Below the pieces are notes generated by a model. It saw only the letters and a list, made by a program, of their open reading frames with translations, made no database searches and was not told where the DNA came from. 64,000 nucleotides of DNA from Flammeovirgaceae bacterium BBD 1991-12 (lineage in GTDB: Bacteria; Bacteroidota; Bacteroidia; Cytophagales; Cyclobacteriaceae): positions 1 through 64,000 of the forward strand of contig LYSV01000011.1 of the NCBI GenBank assembly GCA_001657315.1, in the 5' to 3' direction. The position numbers and the translations under genes were made by a program. Position 1 is the first letter of the stretch, and each line of letters opens with the position of its first letter. Positions 28,729 through 37,066 of this stretch are shown here, one piece after another.

Positions 28729-29175
28729 ATGAAAGCATATACTATCATACGATCGGAAGATCAGTACGTTAAGTACTGCAATGACCTGGAAAAGCTTACC
28801 AACAAGTATCAGAATAAGCCGTCCGATGAGCTATTGGACATGATTGATACCATTACCCTGTTAATCGAAAAATACGATGAAGAACATTCTCAGCTTAAGG
28901 AAATAGACCCAATTCAATTGATACGGGTTTTGATGGCGGAAAACGCTTTCTCTCAAAAAGACCTGGTCAAATTGCTCCGTATATCCAGGGGGCATCTTTC
29001 TGACATTCTAAACTACAAAAAAGGTCTTTCCAAAAATGTAATTCGTCTTCTTTCGGAAAGATTTAAGGTGCGGCAAAGCGCTTTTAATAAACCTTATAAG
29101 CTTAAAGTGGAAGTCAATAAGCATTACCGCAACGCCAGCATGATGAATTCAAGAAAGGATCTTGAGAGAGCGTAG
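28729..29175 (+). CDS. higA: HigA-like XRE antitoxin
   Basis: A 148-residue protein. The N-terminal helical half (KYCNDLEKLTNKYQ, LLDMIDTITLLIEKYDEEH) resembles HigA antitoxins of this HigB family; the Cro/CI HTH lies at about 70-125 (NAFSQKDLVKLLRISRGHLS, DILNYKKGLSKNVIRLLSER). The last 25 residues are basic and divergent. It follows the toxin by 17 bases. It should neutralise HigB and repress the operon. Confidence 0.92.
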   Translation: MKAYTIIRSEDQYVKYCNDLEKLTNKYQNKPSDELLDMIDTITLLIEKYDEEHSQLKEIDPIQLIRVLMAENAFSQKDLVKLLRISRGHLSDILNYKKGLSKNVIRLLSERFKVRQSAFNKPYKLKVEVNKHYRNASMMNSRKDLERA

Positions 29176-29357
29176 ATTCCTAACAAAACGAAACGTCGGG
29201 GATTCTTCGGAGTGGACGATGCAAAATTAACGACCCGATAGATTCCCCACGGGATCCTGCGGGGCTCGCAGAGTCCTGCGGACCCACGGTGTTCTCTGAA
29301 CGGATATTTACTCTGTTACACTGCGCAAATTCCTGAACGACAGTGTAGGGAAAAGAG

Positions 29358-30236
29358 TCACTCAAACAATCCCGAGCTCAGATAGCGGTCCCCGCGGTCA
29401 CAGACGATGAAAACGATCACACCCTTATCCAGCCCAGAAGCTACTTGCAAGGCAGCTGTCAAAGCGCCACCACTACTCATGCCGGACATAATGGCTTCCT
29501 CCCGGGCCAGCCTGCGAGCCATATCACGGGCCTCATCTTCGCTAACGTCTATAGTGCGGTCCACACGCTCCGCCTCGAATATTTTGGGCAGGAACTCGGG
29601 AGACCAGCGTCTTATGCCAGGGATCCTCGAGCCTTCCGTAGGTTGTGTGCCTACGATCTGTACATCGGTACTTTGCTCCTTCAGGTATCGCGATACCCCC
29701 ATAATGGTACCGGTAGTTCCCATAGCAGATACAAAATGAGTAATCTTACCCTCCGTGTCCCTCCAGATCTCCGGACCAGTGGTACGGTAGTGCATTTTAT
29801 AATTGTCCGGATTGGCAAACTGGTTCAGGATGTGATACCCTTCCTTTTCAGCCATCTCTTCTGCCAGTTCACGGGAGTACTCTATGGTACGGTCGCCAGG
29901 AGTAAGTATTACCTCCGCGCCATATGCCTGCATGGCCTGTCGTCTTTCGGCAGTGGCCGTTTCAGGCATCAACAGGGTCATATGTACGCCCATGGACTGT
30001 GCGATCATGGCCAGAGCAATGCCGGTGTTACCGCTGGTAGCTTCCACCAGCCGGTCGCCTTCTTTTATTTCGCCCCGGTCCAGCGCACCCTTGATCATAC
30101 TGTACGCGGCGCGATCCTTTACACTTCCGCCGGGGTTCTGCCCTTCCAGCTTACCGTAAATGGTCACATTGGGATAAGGATTCAGCTTTTCAATTTTCAC
30201 CAGCGGTGTATTGCCTATTAGATCAAATAAGGTCAT
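29358..30236 (-). CDS. cysM: Cysteine synthase B (O-acetylserine sulfhydrylase)
   Basis: A 292-residue PLP enzyme that makes cysteine from O-acetylserine and sulfide or thiosulfate. It has the N-terminal DLIGNTPLVKIEKL, PLP-binding Lys40 in NPGGSVKDRAA, the phosphate-binding ATSGNTGIALA loop and GTTGTIMGVSRYL. CysM-type length, with no C-terminal extension. It begins five bases after cysE, so the two genes form an operon for two successive steps of cysteine synthesis. Confidence 0.93.
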   Translation of the reverse strand: MTLFDLIGNTPLVKIEKLNPYPNVTIYGKLEGQNPGGSVKDRAAYSMIKGALDRGEIKEGDRLVEATSGNTGIALAMIAQSMGVHMTLLMPETATAERRQAMQAYGAEVILTPGDRTIEYSRELAEEMAEKEGYHILNQFANPDNYKMHYRTTGPEIWRDTEGKITHFVSAMGTTGTIMGVSRYLKEQSTDVQIVGTQPTEGSRIPGIRRWSPEFLPKIFEAERVDRTIDVSEDEARDMARRLAREEAIMSGMSSGGALTAALQVASGLDKGVIVFIVCDRGDRYLSSGLFE

Positions 30237-30241
30237 GTGTA

Positions 30242-31057
30242 TTATTTAATAATGATAAGGTCAGGTGATTCTCCTTCCTGATGCAGGCTCACCTGATAGT
30301 AAACTTTGGAGTGGGCAGGTACACTACGGGTGAGCCATACATTACCGCCTATCACGGAGCATCGACCAATGGTGGTATTACCTCCGAGTATGGTAGCCCC
30401 GGCATAGATCACCACGTGGTCTTCAATGGTTGGGTGCCTTTTCACCTCTGCATCGTGCTTGTCTACACTCAGTGCCCCAAGTGTTACCCCCTGATATACT
30501 TTTACATGATCGCCAATGATGGTCGTCTCACCGATCACCACTCCAGTACCGTGATCAATACAAAAGTGTTGACCGATCTGTGCGCCGGGATGTATGTCGA
30601 TGCCGGTACGGCTGTGGGCATGTTCGGTAATAGAGCGTGTAATGTTCATCACCCCCAGTTCCTGAAGCCGGTGCGCCACCCTGTAGGCAGCTATGGCATA
30701 AAACCCGGGATAGGAACGGATCACCTCCTCACGGGTTTTGGCGGCAGGATCACCTTCATAGGTAGCCTGAATATCCTTTTGCAAAAGATCGTACAGCTCA
30801 GGGATGAATTGAAAAAAAGCGTTTGTTACCCTTTTGCGGTCCGTATCCACCACTTCCTTCAGCAGGGTATCCAGCCGCACCCTGAGCTGTTCAAATCCAT
30901 CACTCAGCTTCTCGATCTTATCTATTGACCGGCTGGCAAAATTGGGAAAGAGCAGCCCGAGTAATGATTCGAAAAAACCAACCACCTCTTCCGACCGGGG
31001 GCACTTGTCACATTCCTGATGGGCGTGGTATATTTTGTTCAAAAAGGATTCGTCCAT
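30242..31057 (-). CDS. cysE: Serine O-acetyltransferase (EpsC/CysE type)
   Basis: A 271-residue enzyme converting serine and acetyl-CoA into O-acetylserine. The N-terminal helical part is followed by a left-handed beta-helix with hexapeptide repeats: GIDIHPGAQIGQHFCIDHG, TGVVIGETTIIGDHVKVYQG, HVVIYAGATILGGNTTIG. The Asp-His catalytic pair (DIHPGA and HGTG) is present. The start is ATG at 31057; a TTG 12 bases upstream is less likely because the -7 box lies immediately before it. The operon continues into cysM. Confidence 0.92.
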   Translation of the reverse strand: MDESFLNKIYHAHQECDKCPRSEEVVGFFESLLGLLFPNFASRSIDKIEKLSDGFEQLRVRLDTLLKEVVDTDRKRVTNAFFQFIPELYDLLQKDIQATYEGDPAAKTREEVIRSYPGFYAIAAYRVAHRLQELGVMNITRSITEHAHSRTGIDIHPGAQIGQHFCIDHGTGVVIGETTIIGDHVKVYQGVTLGALSVDKHDAEVKRHPTIEDHVVIYAGATILGGNTTIGRCSVIGGNVWLTRSVPAHSKVYYQVSLHQEGESPDLIIIK

Positions 31058-31076
31058 GACTTCTTTCAAACGAGTA

Positions 31077-31084
31077 CAAAAGTA
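31077..31084 (-). promoter_or_regulatory. -7 promoter box of cysE-cysM
   Basis: On the minus strand TACTTTTG matches TAnnTTTG exactly, ending 19 bases before the cysE ATG. This supports the ATG rather than the upstream TTG as start. Confidence 0.5.
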
Positions 31085-31171
31085 AGAATGTTCGCCTGAA
31101 GGGGAGAAGAGTTTGGACTGGTTTGGTTTTTTTTCTTTGGAAAGACTTTGATGGATGTTGGAGAGCTTGTC

Positions 31172-31234
31172 AGTTTCGGGTTGATGAGTTGCCGGTTGTC
31201 CGGTTGAATCGTGGACAACCGGCCACCCGAAACT
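31172..31234. repeat. Nested inverted repeat downstream of the first permease gene
   Basis: Outer arms AGTTTCGGGT (31172-31181) and ACCCGAAACT (31225-31234), and inner arms GCCGGTTGTCC (31191-31201) and GGACAACCGGC (31213-31223), are all exact complements. It could act as a terminator for the permease gene on the minus strand, though no T-run follows. Related GCCGGTT/AACCGGC stems occur at 36961-36997. Confidence 0.6.
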
Positions 31235-31241
31235 AAATTAG

Positions 31242-33896
31242 TTATTCATACTTCAGCGTATCTGCTGGATTGATAAGAGCCGCCTTCACAGTATGATAGC
31301 TAACCGTAATGAGGGCAAAGAACAGGGCTGCCAGCAGGGAAACCAGAAACAAGGGCCACCCCATGGCGATGGCAAACTTGAAATCGCCCAGCCACTGCTT
31401 CATTACCCACCACGATGCCGGTACAGACAGTACGAAGGACAATATGGCCATGAAAACAAAAGGCCGGTTCATCATCATGAGGATGTCCTGCATTTCAGCT
31501 CCCAACGCCTTACGGATACCGATCTCCTTCGTGCGGTTAAGGGCATTGATACCGGCAAGACCAAACAGGCCCAGACAGGCAATGAGGATGGCAAACAGCG
31601 TGGACAGCCACATGATATTACTCCACTTTTCATAGGATTCATATTGCCGTGCCACATCTTCATCCAGAAAGGTGTAGTCAAAGGGCTTGTCTTCTGCCAG
31701 TTCCTTCCATGTGGAACGAAGATAATCAATGGTAACAGGCATATTTTCAGGGCTGATCTTTATGATCATAGTGGTGATCTTACCTTCCTCCGGGTCAAGG
31801 TGCAGGAACATGGGTTCAATGTATTCTTCCAGCGACAGAAAATGATAGTTTTCCACCACACCGATGATCTTCCAGCCTCCAAGGCTGTCTTCCCGCCAGT
31901 TCAGGGTCTCGTTAAGCGGATCGTCCCATCCCATGTCAGCCACCAGCGCCTCGTTTACGATCAGCGTTTTTTTACGATCAGTAATGATCTTATCGTCAAA
32001 ATCACGACCTGTTTTAATGCTAATGCCTAATGTTTTGATATAATCGGGGTCTACGCGATAGTTGAAGGCCTGATATAATTTACCATCTATGTAGTAACCA
32101 TTCTGTGACCACCCCTGACTGAACGAAGAGTTGGTCCCACTTACCCGGATAACATCCGGATTATCAGCCACCCGGGTTTTGAATCTTTCCAGCAACTGCT
32201 CTCCCTCATCGGACCAGCCAGTATAGGTGGGGATGACCAGGATCTGCTCCTGATCGTAGCCAAGGTCACGGGTGGTGATGTAGTTCATTTGGCGGAACAT
32301 AATGACGGAGCAAATGATCAAAAAAGTGGAGATGGCAAACTGCACCACTACCAGTGGACGGGTAACGGATGTCTTCACCCGTGATGACCGGCGCGCACCG
32401 AGCATGGAAACAGGCCTGAATGCAGACAACACCAATGAGGGATAAACACCGGCCAGCAGACCAATGGCAGCGCCAAAGGCTACGATAGCTATGCCGATCT
32501 GTGAGGCGTTGGCAGCAAGTGTTATGGACTTACCCGTATAATCATTGAACCAGGGCAGAAATACGATCAGCAACACCACAGACATAAGCATGGCCACAAG
32601 AGCTAACAGGAATGATTCGATCATGAACTGGCCGATGAGCTGTTTTCTGCCTCCGCCAACCACCTTTCTTATGCCTACCTCCAGACTTTTGCCAGCGGCA
32701 CTGGTCATGGCAAGAGCAATGTAGTTAATGCACGCAATGATCAGGATCAATATAGCTATGCCGGACAGGATCAACCCGTACTGAGGGTCGCTGACACGGG
32801 CCCAGTTTACCTCCGGATAGAGATGGATACCTTTAAGGTTAAGCGCTTCATAACGTGACTCTCCCGAAGGCTCGTAGCCTGCCTCTATATCGGAATCTAT
32901 CTGGGGCTGAACGAACCGGACATAAATATCCTTCAAAGAGGACCCGAACTGAGAAAACTGTGACTCATCTTCCAGCATGACAAAGGTGGGGGTGTTCCAC
33001 GACTGCCATTCGTCTATATTCTTATCATAATATGGCCTATGCTCTGCCCGGATGATTGCAGCCTGATAGTTAAGACTCGAGTTTGAGGGAGCGTCTTCAA
33101 TAACGCCAACTACCGTAAATACTTTTGATTCATTGTAGATGCTCAGCTCCACCTCCTGACCTATGGGATCCTCATCGCCGAAATATTTGAAGGAAGTCGA
33201 TTCAGTTAGCACGATCTCACTTTTATCCTTCAGAAATCCCTGACGGTTCCCCGTTATGGCTTTGAAATCAAACATATGAAAGAAATCCTGATTCACATAA
33301 GTGATGTATTCGCGAAAGGTTTTTTCACCTGCATTAAAAATCACACTGGCTCCGGCGTTGAATCCTGTTGCCCGGACCACCTCAGGCAGCTCCTCTTTTA
33401 GCGTGGGGGCAAGCCCGGTCTGCAGCCAGGCTGATTTAAATACTGTACGGCCGTCCTTATCCGGCTTGTACTTGGTCCTGACCTGATGCACCCGGAAGAT
33501 ACGCTCCTTGTTTTGGTGAAACTGATCAAAGCTCTTTTCATCCTGAGCAAACAACCAGATCAATACACCAAAAGCAATGGCTATACTCAGCCCGAAGGCA
33601 TTGATGAAAGAGTAGAGTTTACTTTTCAGCAGACTTCTTGTCCCTATCCTTACGTGATTTACGAACATAATGGTATCTATTATTTTGAGTTTTGCCTTGT
33701 TGCGAAGTATAATCTCCGGCCGGATGAATCTCACAGCGTTCCACGAATACCTGCGGCACGCCCGTTTCTCCCCTACCTCCTCGATATCAGTATAGAACTG
33801 CTCCTCAAGATCATCCACTATGCCCTCAAACAAATCAGCAGGACAGACCCTCTCGAGAAGATCAGTGATCTTGCCGGGCGGTGTGATGCGCTTCAT
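31242..33896 (-). CDS. FtsX/MacB-type ABC permease with N-terminal permease prefix domain
   Basis: An 884-residue membrane protein. Residues 1-90 are a cytoplasmic prefix (GKITDLLERVCPADLFEGIV, DDLEEQFYTDIEEVGEKRA) typical of permeases paired with PadR regulators. Then come a membrane helix, a large periplasmic MacB_PCD-like domain, three helices, a second periplasmic domain and three helices ending in TLKYE. These proteins belong to ABC systems of mechanotransmission or lipoprotein/peptide-export type. No ATP-binding subunit is encoded nearby. Its ATG overlaps the stop of the PadR gene by four bases. Confidence 0.92.
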   Translation of the reverse strand: MKRITPPGKITDLLERVCPADLFEGIVDDLEEQFYTDIEEVGEKRACRRYSWNAVRFIRPEIILRNKAKLKIIDTIMFVNHVRIGTRSLLKSKLYSFINAFGLSIAIAFGVLIWLFAQDEKSFDQFHQNKERIFRVHQVRTKYKPDKDGRTVFKSAWLQTGLAPTLKEELPEVVRATGFNAGASVIFNAGEKTFREYITYVNQDFFHMFDFKAITGNRQGFLKDKSEIVLTESTSFKYFGDEDPIGQEVELSIYNESKVFTVVGVIEDAPSNSSLNYQAAIIRAEHRPYYDKNIDEWQSWNTPTFVMLEDESQFSQFGSSLKDIYVRFVQPQIDSDIEAGYEPSGESRYEALNLKGIHLYPEVNWARVSDPQYGLILSGIAILILIIACINYIALAMTSAAGKSLEVGIRKVVGGGRKQLIGQFMIESFLLALVAMLMSVVLLIVFLPWFNDYTGKSITLAANASQIGIAIVAFGAAIGLLAGVYPSLVLSAFRPVSMLGARRSSRVKTSVTRPLVVVQFAISTFLIICSVIMFRQMNYITTRDLGYDQEQILVIPTYTGWSDEGEQLLERFKTRVADNPDVIRVSGTNSSFSQGWSQNGYYIDGKLYQAFNYRVDPDYIKTLGISIKTGRDFDDKIITDRKKTLIVNEALVADMGWDDPLNETLNWREDSLGGWKIIGVVENYHFLSLEEYIEPMFLHLDPEEGKITTMIIKISPENMPVTIDYLRSTWKELAEDKPFDYTFLDEDVARQYESYEKWSNIMWLSTLFAILIACLGLFGLAGINALNRTKEIGIRKALGAEMQDILMMMNRPFVFMAILSFVLSVPASWWVMKQWLGDFKFAIAMGWPLFLVSLLAALFFALITVSYHTVKAALINPADTLKYE

Positions 33897-34225
33897 GACC
33901 TGGCTATCTTTAGTTCAGGCATGAGTTTCCAGAGCTTGAGCCGCTGTTCCTGTAGCACCTGCAATACACTTATCCCGGAGCTGGTCAGCTCGAAATACCG
34001 TTTTCTCCTTCCTCCTCTTTCACTGGTTGCACCGCCCATGTGTGACTTCACCAGCCCTTTATCTTCCAGACGATACAGTGTTACATGAACAGCGCTTAGG
34101 TTGAGCTTTCGGTCCAACTGCTCCTTTACCTCCTGTACAATGGCATTGCCATAGGCTTCTTCTTTTAGTATACCAACCATGGTCAGCATCAATTCCTCAA
34201 ACTCACCCAGATATGTTTTACCCAT
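33893..34225 (-). CDS. PadR-family transcriptional regulator
   Basis: A 110-residue winged-helix regulator: YLGEFEELMLTMVGILKEEA, YGNAIVQEVKEQL, LSAVHVTLYRLEDKGLVKSH and the GGRRKRYFELTSSG wing. The start is ATG at 34225 (MGKTYLGEFE, the usual family beginning); an upstream in-frame start would overlap the promoter repeats. It precedes and overlaps the prefix-domain permease gene, the standard pairing in which PadR represses the operon. Confidence 0.92.
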   Translation of the reverse strand: MGKTYLGEFEELMLTMVGILKEEAYGNAIVQEVKEQLDRKLNLSAVHVTLYRLEDKGLVKSHMGGATSERGGRRKRYFELTSSGISVLQVLQEQRLKLWKLMPELKIARS

Positions 34226-34245
34226 TTGTATATAAAATGTAAAAG
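34224..34245. promoter_or_regulatory. Direct repeat 1 at the padR start
   Basis: ATTTGTATATAAAATGTAAAAG overlaps the padR start codon and its ribosome site. It recurs, with three differences, at 34275-34296. Two such copies suggest a regulator binding site, plausibly for PadR itself. Confidence 0.5.
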
Positions 34246-34274
34246 TAATGAACAAGTATAGTCGTTTTTCTTCT

Positions 34275-34296
34275 ATTTGTATATAATTTGTTAAAG
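34275..34296. promoter_or_regulatory. Direct repeat 2 upstream of padR
   Basis: A 22-base copy (ATTTGTATATAATTTGT then TAAAG) of the repeat at 34224-34245, with start points 51 bases apart (about five helical turns). The promoter is expected between or within the copies. Confidence 0.5.
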
Positions 34297-34448
34297 AAAT
34301 ATCGGCAATATGGCGAGTTACGGGTTGCCAGTTGATCAGTGAGTGCGTTTAACCGGACTACTCGCAACCCACAACTATATTTCCAGCAGGAAGAACAGGA
34401 CGCTCATCCACCGTGGCATGAATAGTCCTGTTTTTTCCTTCAACCAAT

Positions 34449-36869
34449 TCACTCATACTTCAAAGTTTCGGCCGGATTGAGCAGCGCCGCCTTCAGGGTT
34501 TGGAAGCCTACGGATAAAAATGCAATAAAAATAACCCCAAAACCTGCCCCCAGGAACAGCAACGGGTTAATACTTATGCGATAAGGAAAAGACTGCAGCC
34601 AGCTATTCATTAGCCACCACGCCAGAGGCCATGCGATCAGGTTGGAGATAATGACCAGTTGAATGAAGCCTCTTGATAAGAGCATGACGATATTGGGCAC
34701 GGTAGAACCCAGCACTTTACGAATGCCGATTTCCTTGGTGCGCTGGATGGTGAGAAAAGAGGCCAACCCAAACAATCCCAGACTGGCAACAAAAATGGCG
34801 AGTAGTGAAAAGAGCCCGAACACCTGCCCAAACTGCCGGTCTTTCTCATATTGCTTGTTGAAAAACGAATCCAGGAAGAAGTAGTCGATAGGGTTGCCCG
34901 GGAAAAAGGCCTCCCATGGCTCTTTCAGTCCTGACAGAACCTCGCGGTGATCACCTGATCCGATCTTAAAGGAATAAAAGGAGCTGCTGGGCACCAGACG
35001 AAACGCCAGAGAAGCAACCTTACTTTTCAGTGACATTTGATGATAGTTCTCCAGCACTCCGGCAATCTCCAGGGTATCACCCCCCAGCCGTAACTTTTCT
35101 CCTATGGCTGACTCCGGATCTTCAAATTCAAGGGATTCTACGAGCTCCCGGTTCAGGAGAACACGCTCCCGGTCATTGGGAAAATCCTTGCTGAAATTTC
35201 GTCCGGCCACCATTTTCAGGTCAAAAGCTCCTACGTAGTCGTGATCAATACCTACGTTATAAACGGTAATGCTACTCTCAGGTCCCCCCTGCAGCCTCCG
35301 AATAGTCCTTGTCCAGAATATTTCGTCTCCCGGTACGTTCGAGGCGGCGGTCATTTGTTGCACGCCGGCTATTTTCAGTGCTTCAAGCTTAAAAGCTTCC
35401 AGGTTTTCTTCATAAAGTGAATCCGTGATGCCCGGCCCTTCAATAACCAGCGTTTGGTGAATATCAAAGCCCAGCTCGCGGTTTTTCATATAGTTCAGCT
35501 GCTGATATACGATCACCGTACCACTGATCAAAATCACAGATGCAGCAAACTGAAACACCACCAGACCCTTTCGCATGATGTTACCGCCAGCGCTTCTTAT
35601 CACCTTGCCTTTAAGTACGGCTACTGGCTTGAAAGAAGAGAGCACCAGGGCAGGATAAGATCCCGAAAGGAAGGTACCTACCAGGAACAAAGTGGAAACC
35701 AATATCCAGAAATCGACATTCAAAATATAGCTCACCGGAATATTACGGCCGGCCAGATCCGCAAAACCGGGCCAGCTCAGGCGTACAACCAGAACGGCGA
35801 TCAGTGTAGCCAACAGATTGATCAGGAAGGACTCGGCCATAAACTGTTTGATCAGCTGTCCTTTTTCAGCACCCATCACCTTTCTCACTCCTACCTCATT
35901 GGCCCGCTCAAAGGACTTGGCTGTGGACAGGTTAATATAATTCACCCAGGCGATAATGAGGATGAAAAATGCAATAATGGTAAGAAAATATACGGAATCC
36001 CCATCACCCTGTTCATCAGGTTCGGATTCCTGTAATAAATTGGAATACAGATGGATGTTCCTCAGCGGCCTGAGAATGAATTCCTGACTGTAGTTGTATT
36101 TTTCCCAGTTCTCGCCTCTCTCCTCTTCCAGATATAGGTCCCATTTGGCCTGAAGGTCAACAATATCCGCCTGGGGATCCACCATTACATAGGTATTGAA
36201 ATCGTACCAACCCCAGGCAGTCTCAGAGGCGTTGTCCGTACGGTCATTCAATGTCTGGTAGGAAAAGAGAAAGTCAAATTTGATATGGGAGTTTTGAGGC
36301 ACGTTTTCCAGTATACCGGTGACTTCAAACTCTATGTCCCCATCCCATTCAATGGTTTTACCCATGGGGTCTTCATTATCAAAATACTTCTCCGCAGCTC
36401 TTTCTGTGATCACCACCTTATTGGGACCTTCCAGGCAGGTTTCAGGATTCCCTTTTAGCAGGTTGAAATCAAAGACCTCAAAAACGGCGGGATCAGTGAT
36501 CTGCATCTTTTCCTCACGGAAGGAAATGAATCCCCGTTGAGGGCTTTCATAGGAGATCACCCCACTGACAGGAAAGAGCCTTGTAAACTGTTTCACCTCT
36601 GCGAAATTATCCCTTAGTGCCGGACCTACTGCCGGTACAGCAGCAGCACACTCTACGGTTTTTTTGCCGTTTTGAATGGTGTTGTACTGTATTCTGTAAA
36701 TGTTATCGATGTCAGCATGGAAAGTGTCATAGCTCTTTTCATACTTGACATACTGAAGAATGAGCACACTGGCTGATAATCCGAGGGACAGCCCCAGAAT
36801 GTTCAGCAAAGTAAAAGACCTGTGTTTCAGGAAGTTCCTGACCGCCGATTTGAGATAGTTTCTGATCAT
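34449..36869 (-). CDS. FtsX/MacB-type ABC permease
   Basis: An 806-residue membrane protein without a prefix domain. Start: MIRNYLKSAVRNFLKHRSFT then a first helix (LLNILGLSLGLSASVLILQY), MacB_PCD-like periplasmic domain, three helices around residues 290-410 (FLTIIAFFILIIAWVNYINL), a second periplasmic domain, and three final helices with KEIGIRKVLGSTVPNI. It ends NPAETLKYE. It is a paralogue of both neighbouring permeases. It lies 193 bases upstream of the PadR gene in the same orientation and may be a separate transcript. Confidence 0.92.
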   Translation of the reverse strand: MIRNYLKSAVRNFLKHRSFTLLNILGLSLGLSASVLILQYVKYEKSYDTFHADIDNIYRIQYNTIQNGKKTVECAAAVPAVGPALRDNFAEVKQFTRLFPVSGVISYESPQRGFISFREEKMQITDPAVFEVFDFNLLKGNPETCLEGPNKVVITERAAEKYFDNEDPMGKTIEWDGDIEFEVTGILENVPQNSHIKFDFLFSYQTLNDRTDNASETAWGWYDFNTYVMVDPQADIVDLQAKWDLYLEEERGENWEKYNYSQEFILRPLRNIHLYSNLLQESEPDEQGDGDSVYFLTIIAFFILIIAWVNYINLSTAKSFERANEVGVRKVMGAEKGQLIKQFMAESFLINLLATLIAVLVVRLSWPGFADLAGRNIPVSYILNVDFWILVSTLFLVGTFLSGSYPALVLSSFKPVAVLKGKVIRSAGGNIMRKGLVVFQFAASVILISGTVIVYQQLNYMKNRELGFDIHQTLVIEGPGITDSLYEENLEAFKLEALKIAGVQQMTAASNVPGDEIFWTRTIRRLQGGPESSITVYNVGIDHDYVGAFDLKMVAGRNFSKDFPNDRERVLLNRELVESLEFEDPESAIGEKLRLGGDTLEIAGVLENYHQMSLKSKVASLAFRLVPSSSFYSFKIGSGDHREVLSGLKEPWEAFFPGNPIDYFFLDSFFNKQYEKDRQFGQVFGLFSLLAIFVASLGLFGLASFLTIQRTKEIGIRKVLGSTVPNIVMLLSRGFIQLVIISNLIAWPLAWWLMNSWLQSFPYRISINPLLFLGAGFGVIFIAFLSVGFQTLKAALLNPAETLKYE

Positions 36870-37066
36870 GGTGTAAGAAGTTTAGGATAATGAATATACT
36901 GGAAAAACAAGTGAAGAGTTACATCTTAAGGGGGTAAGTGGGCCATTGAGTTGTTGAGCTGCCGGTTGTGGATATAACGGGACAACGGATAACCGGCAAC
37001 CCATTAAAAACGATGACAGACGGTTATCTACCCGTCACAAATACTCTCCGATACCGTCGGTGACGA

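Noticed and set aside
29176-29357. Possible CRISPR-like or rRNA-like sequence between higA and cysM
   Set aside because: GC-rich short repeats such as CCTGCGG are present, but there is no regular repeat-spacer pattern and no RNA-gene signature.
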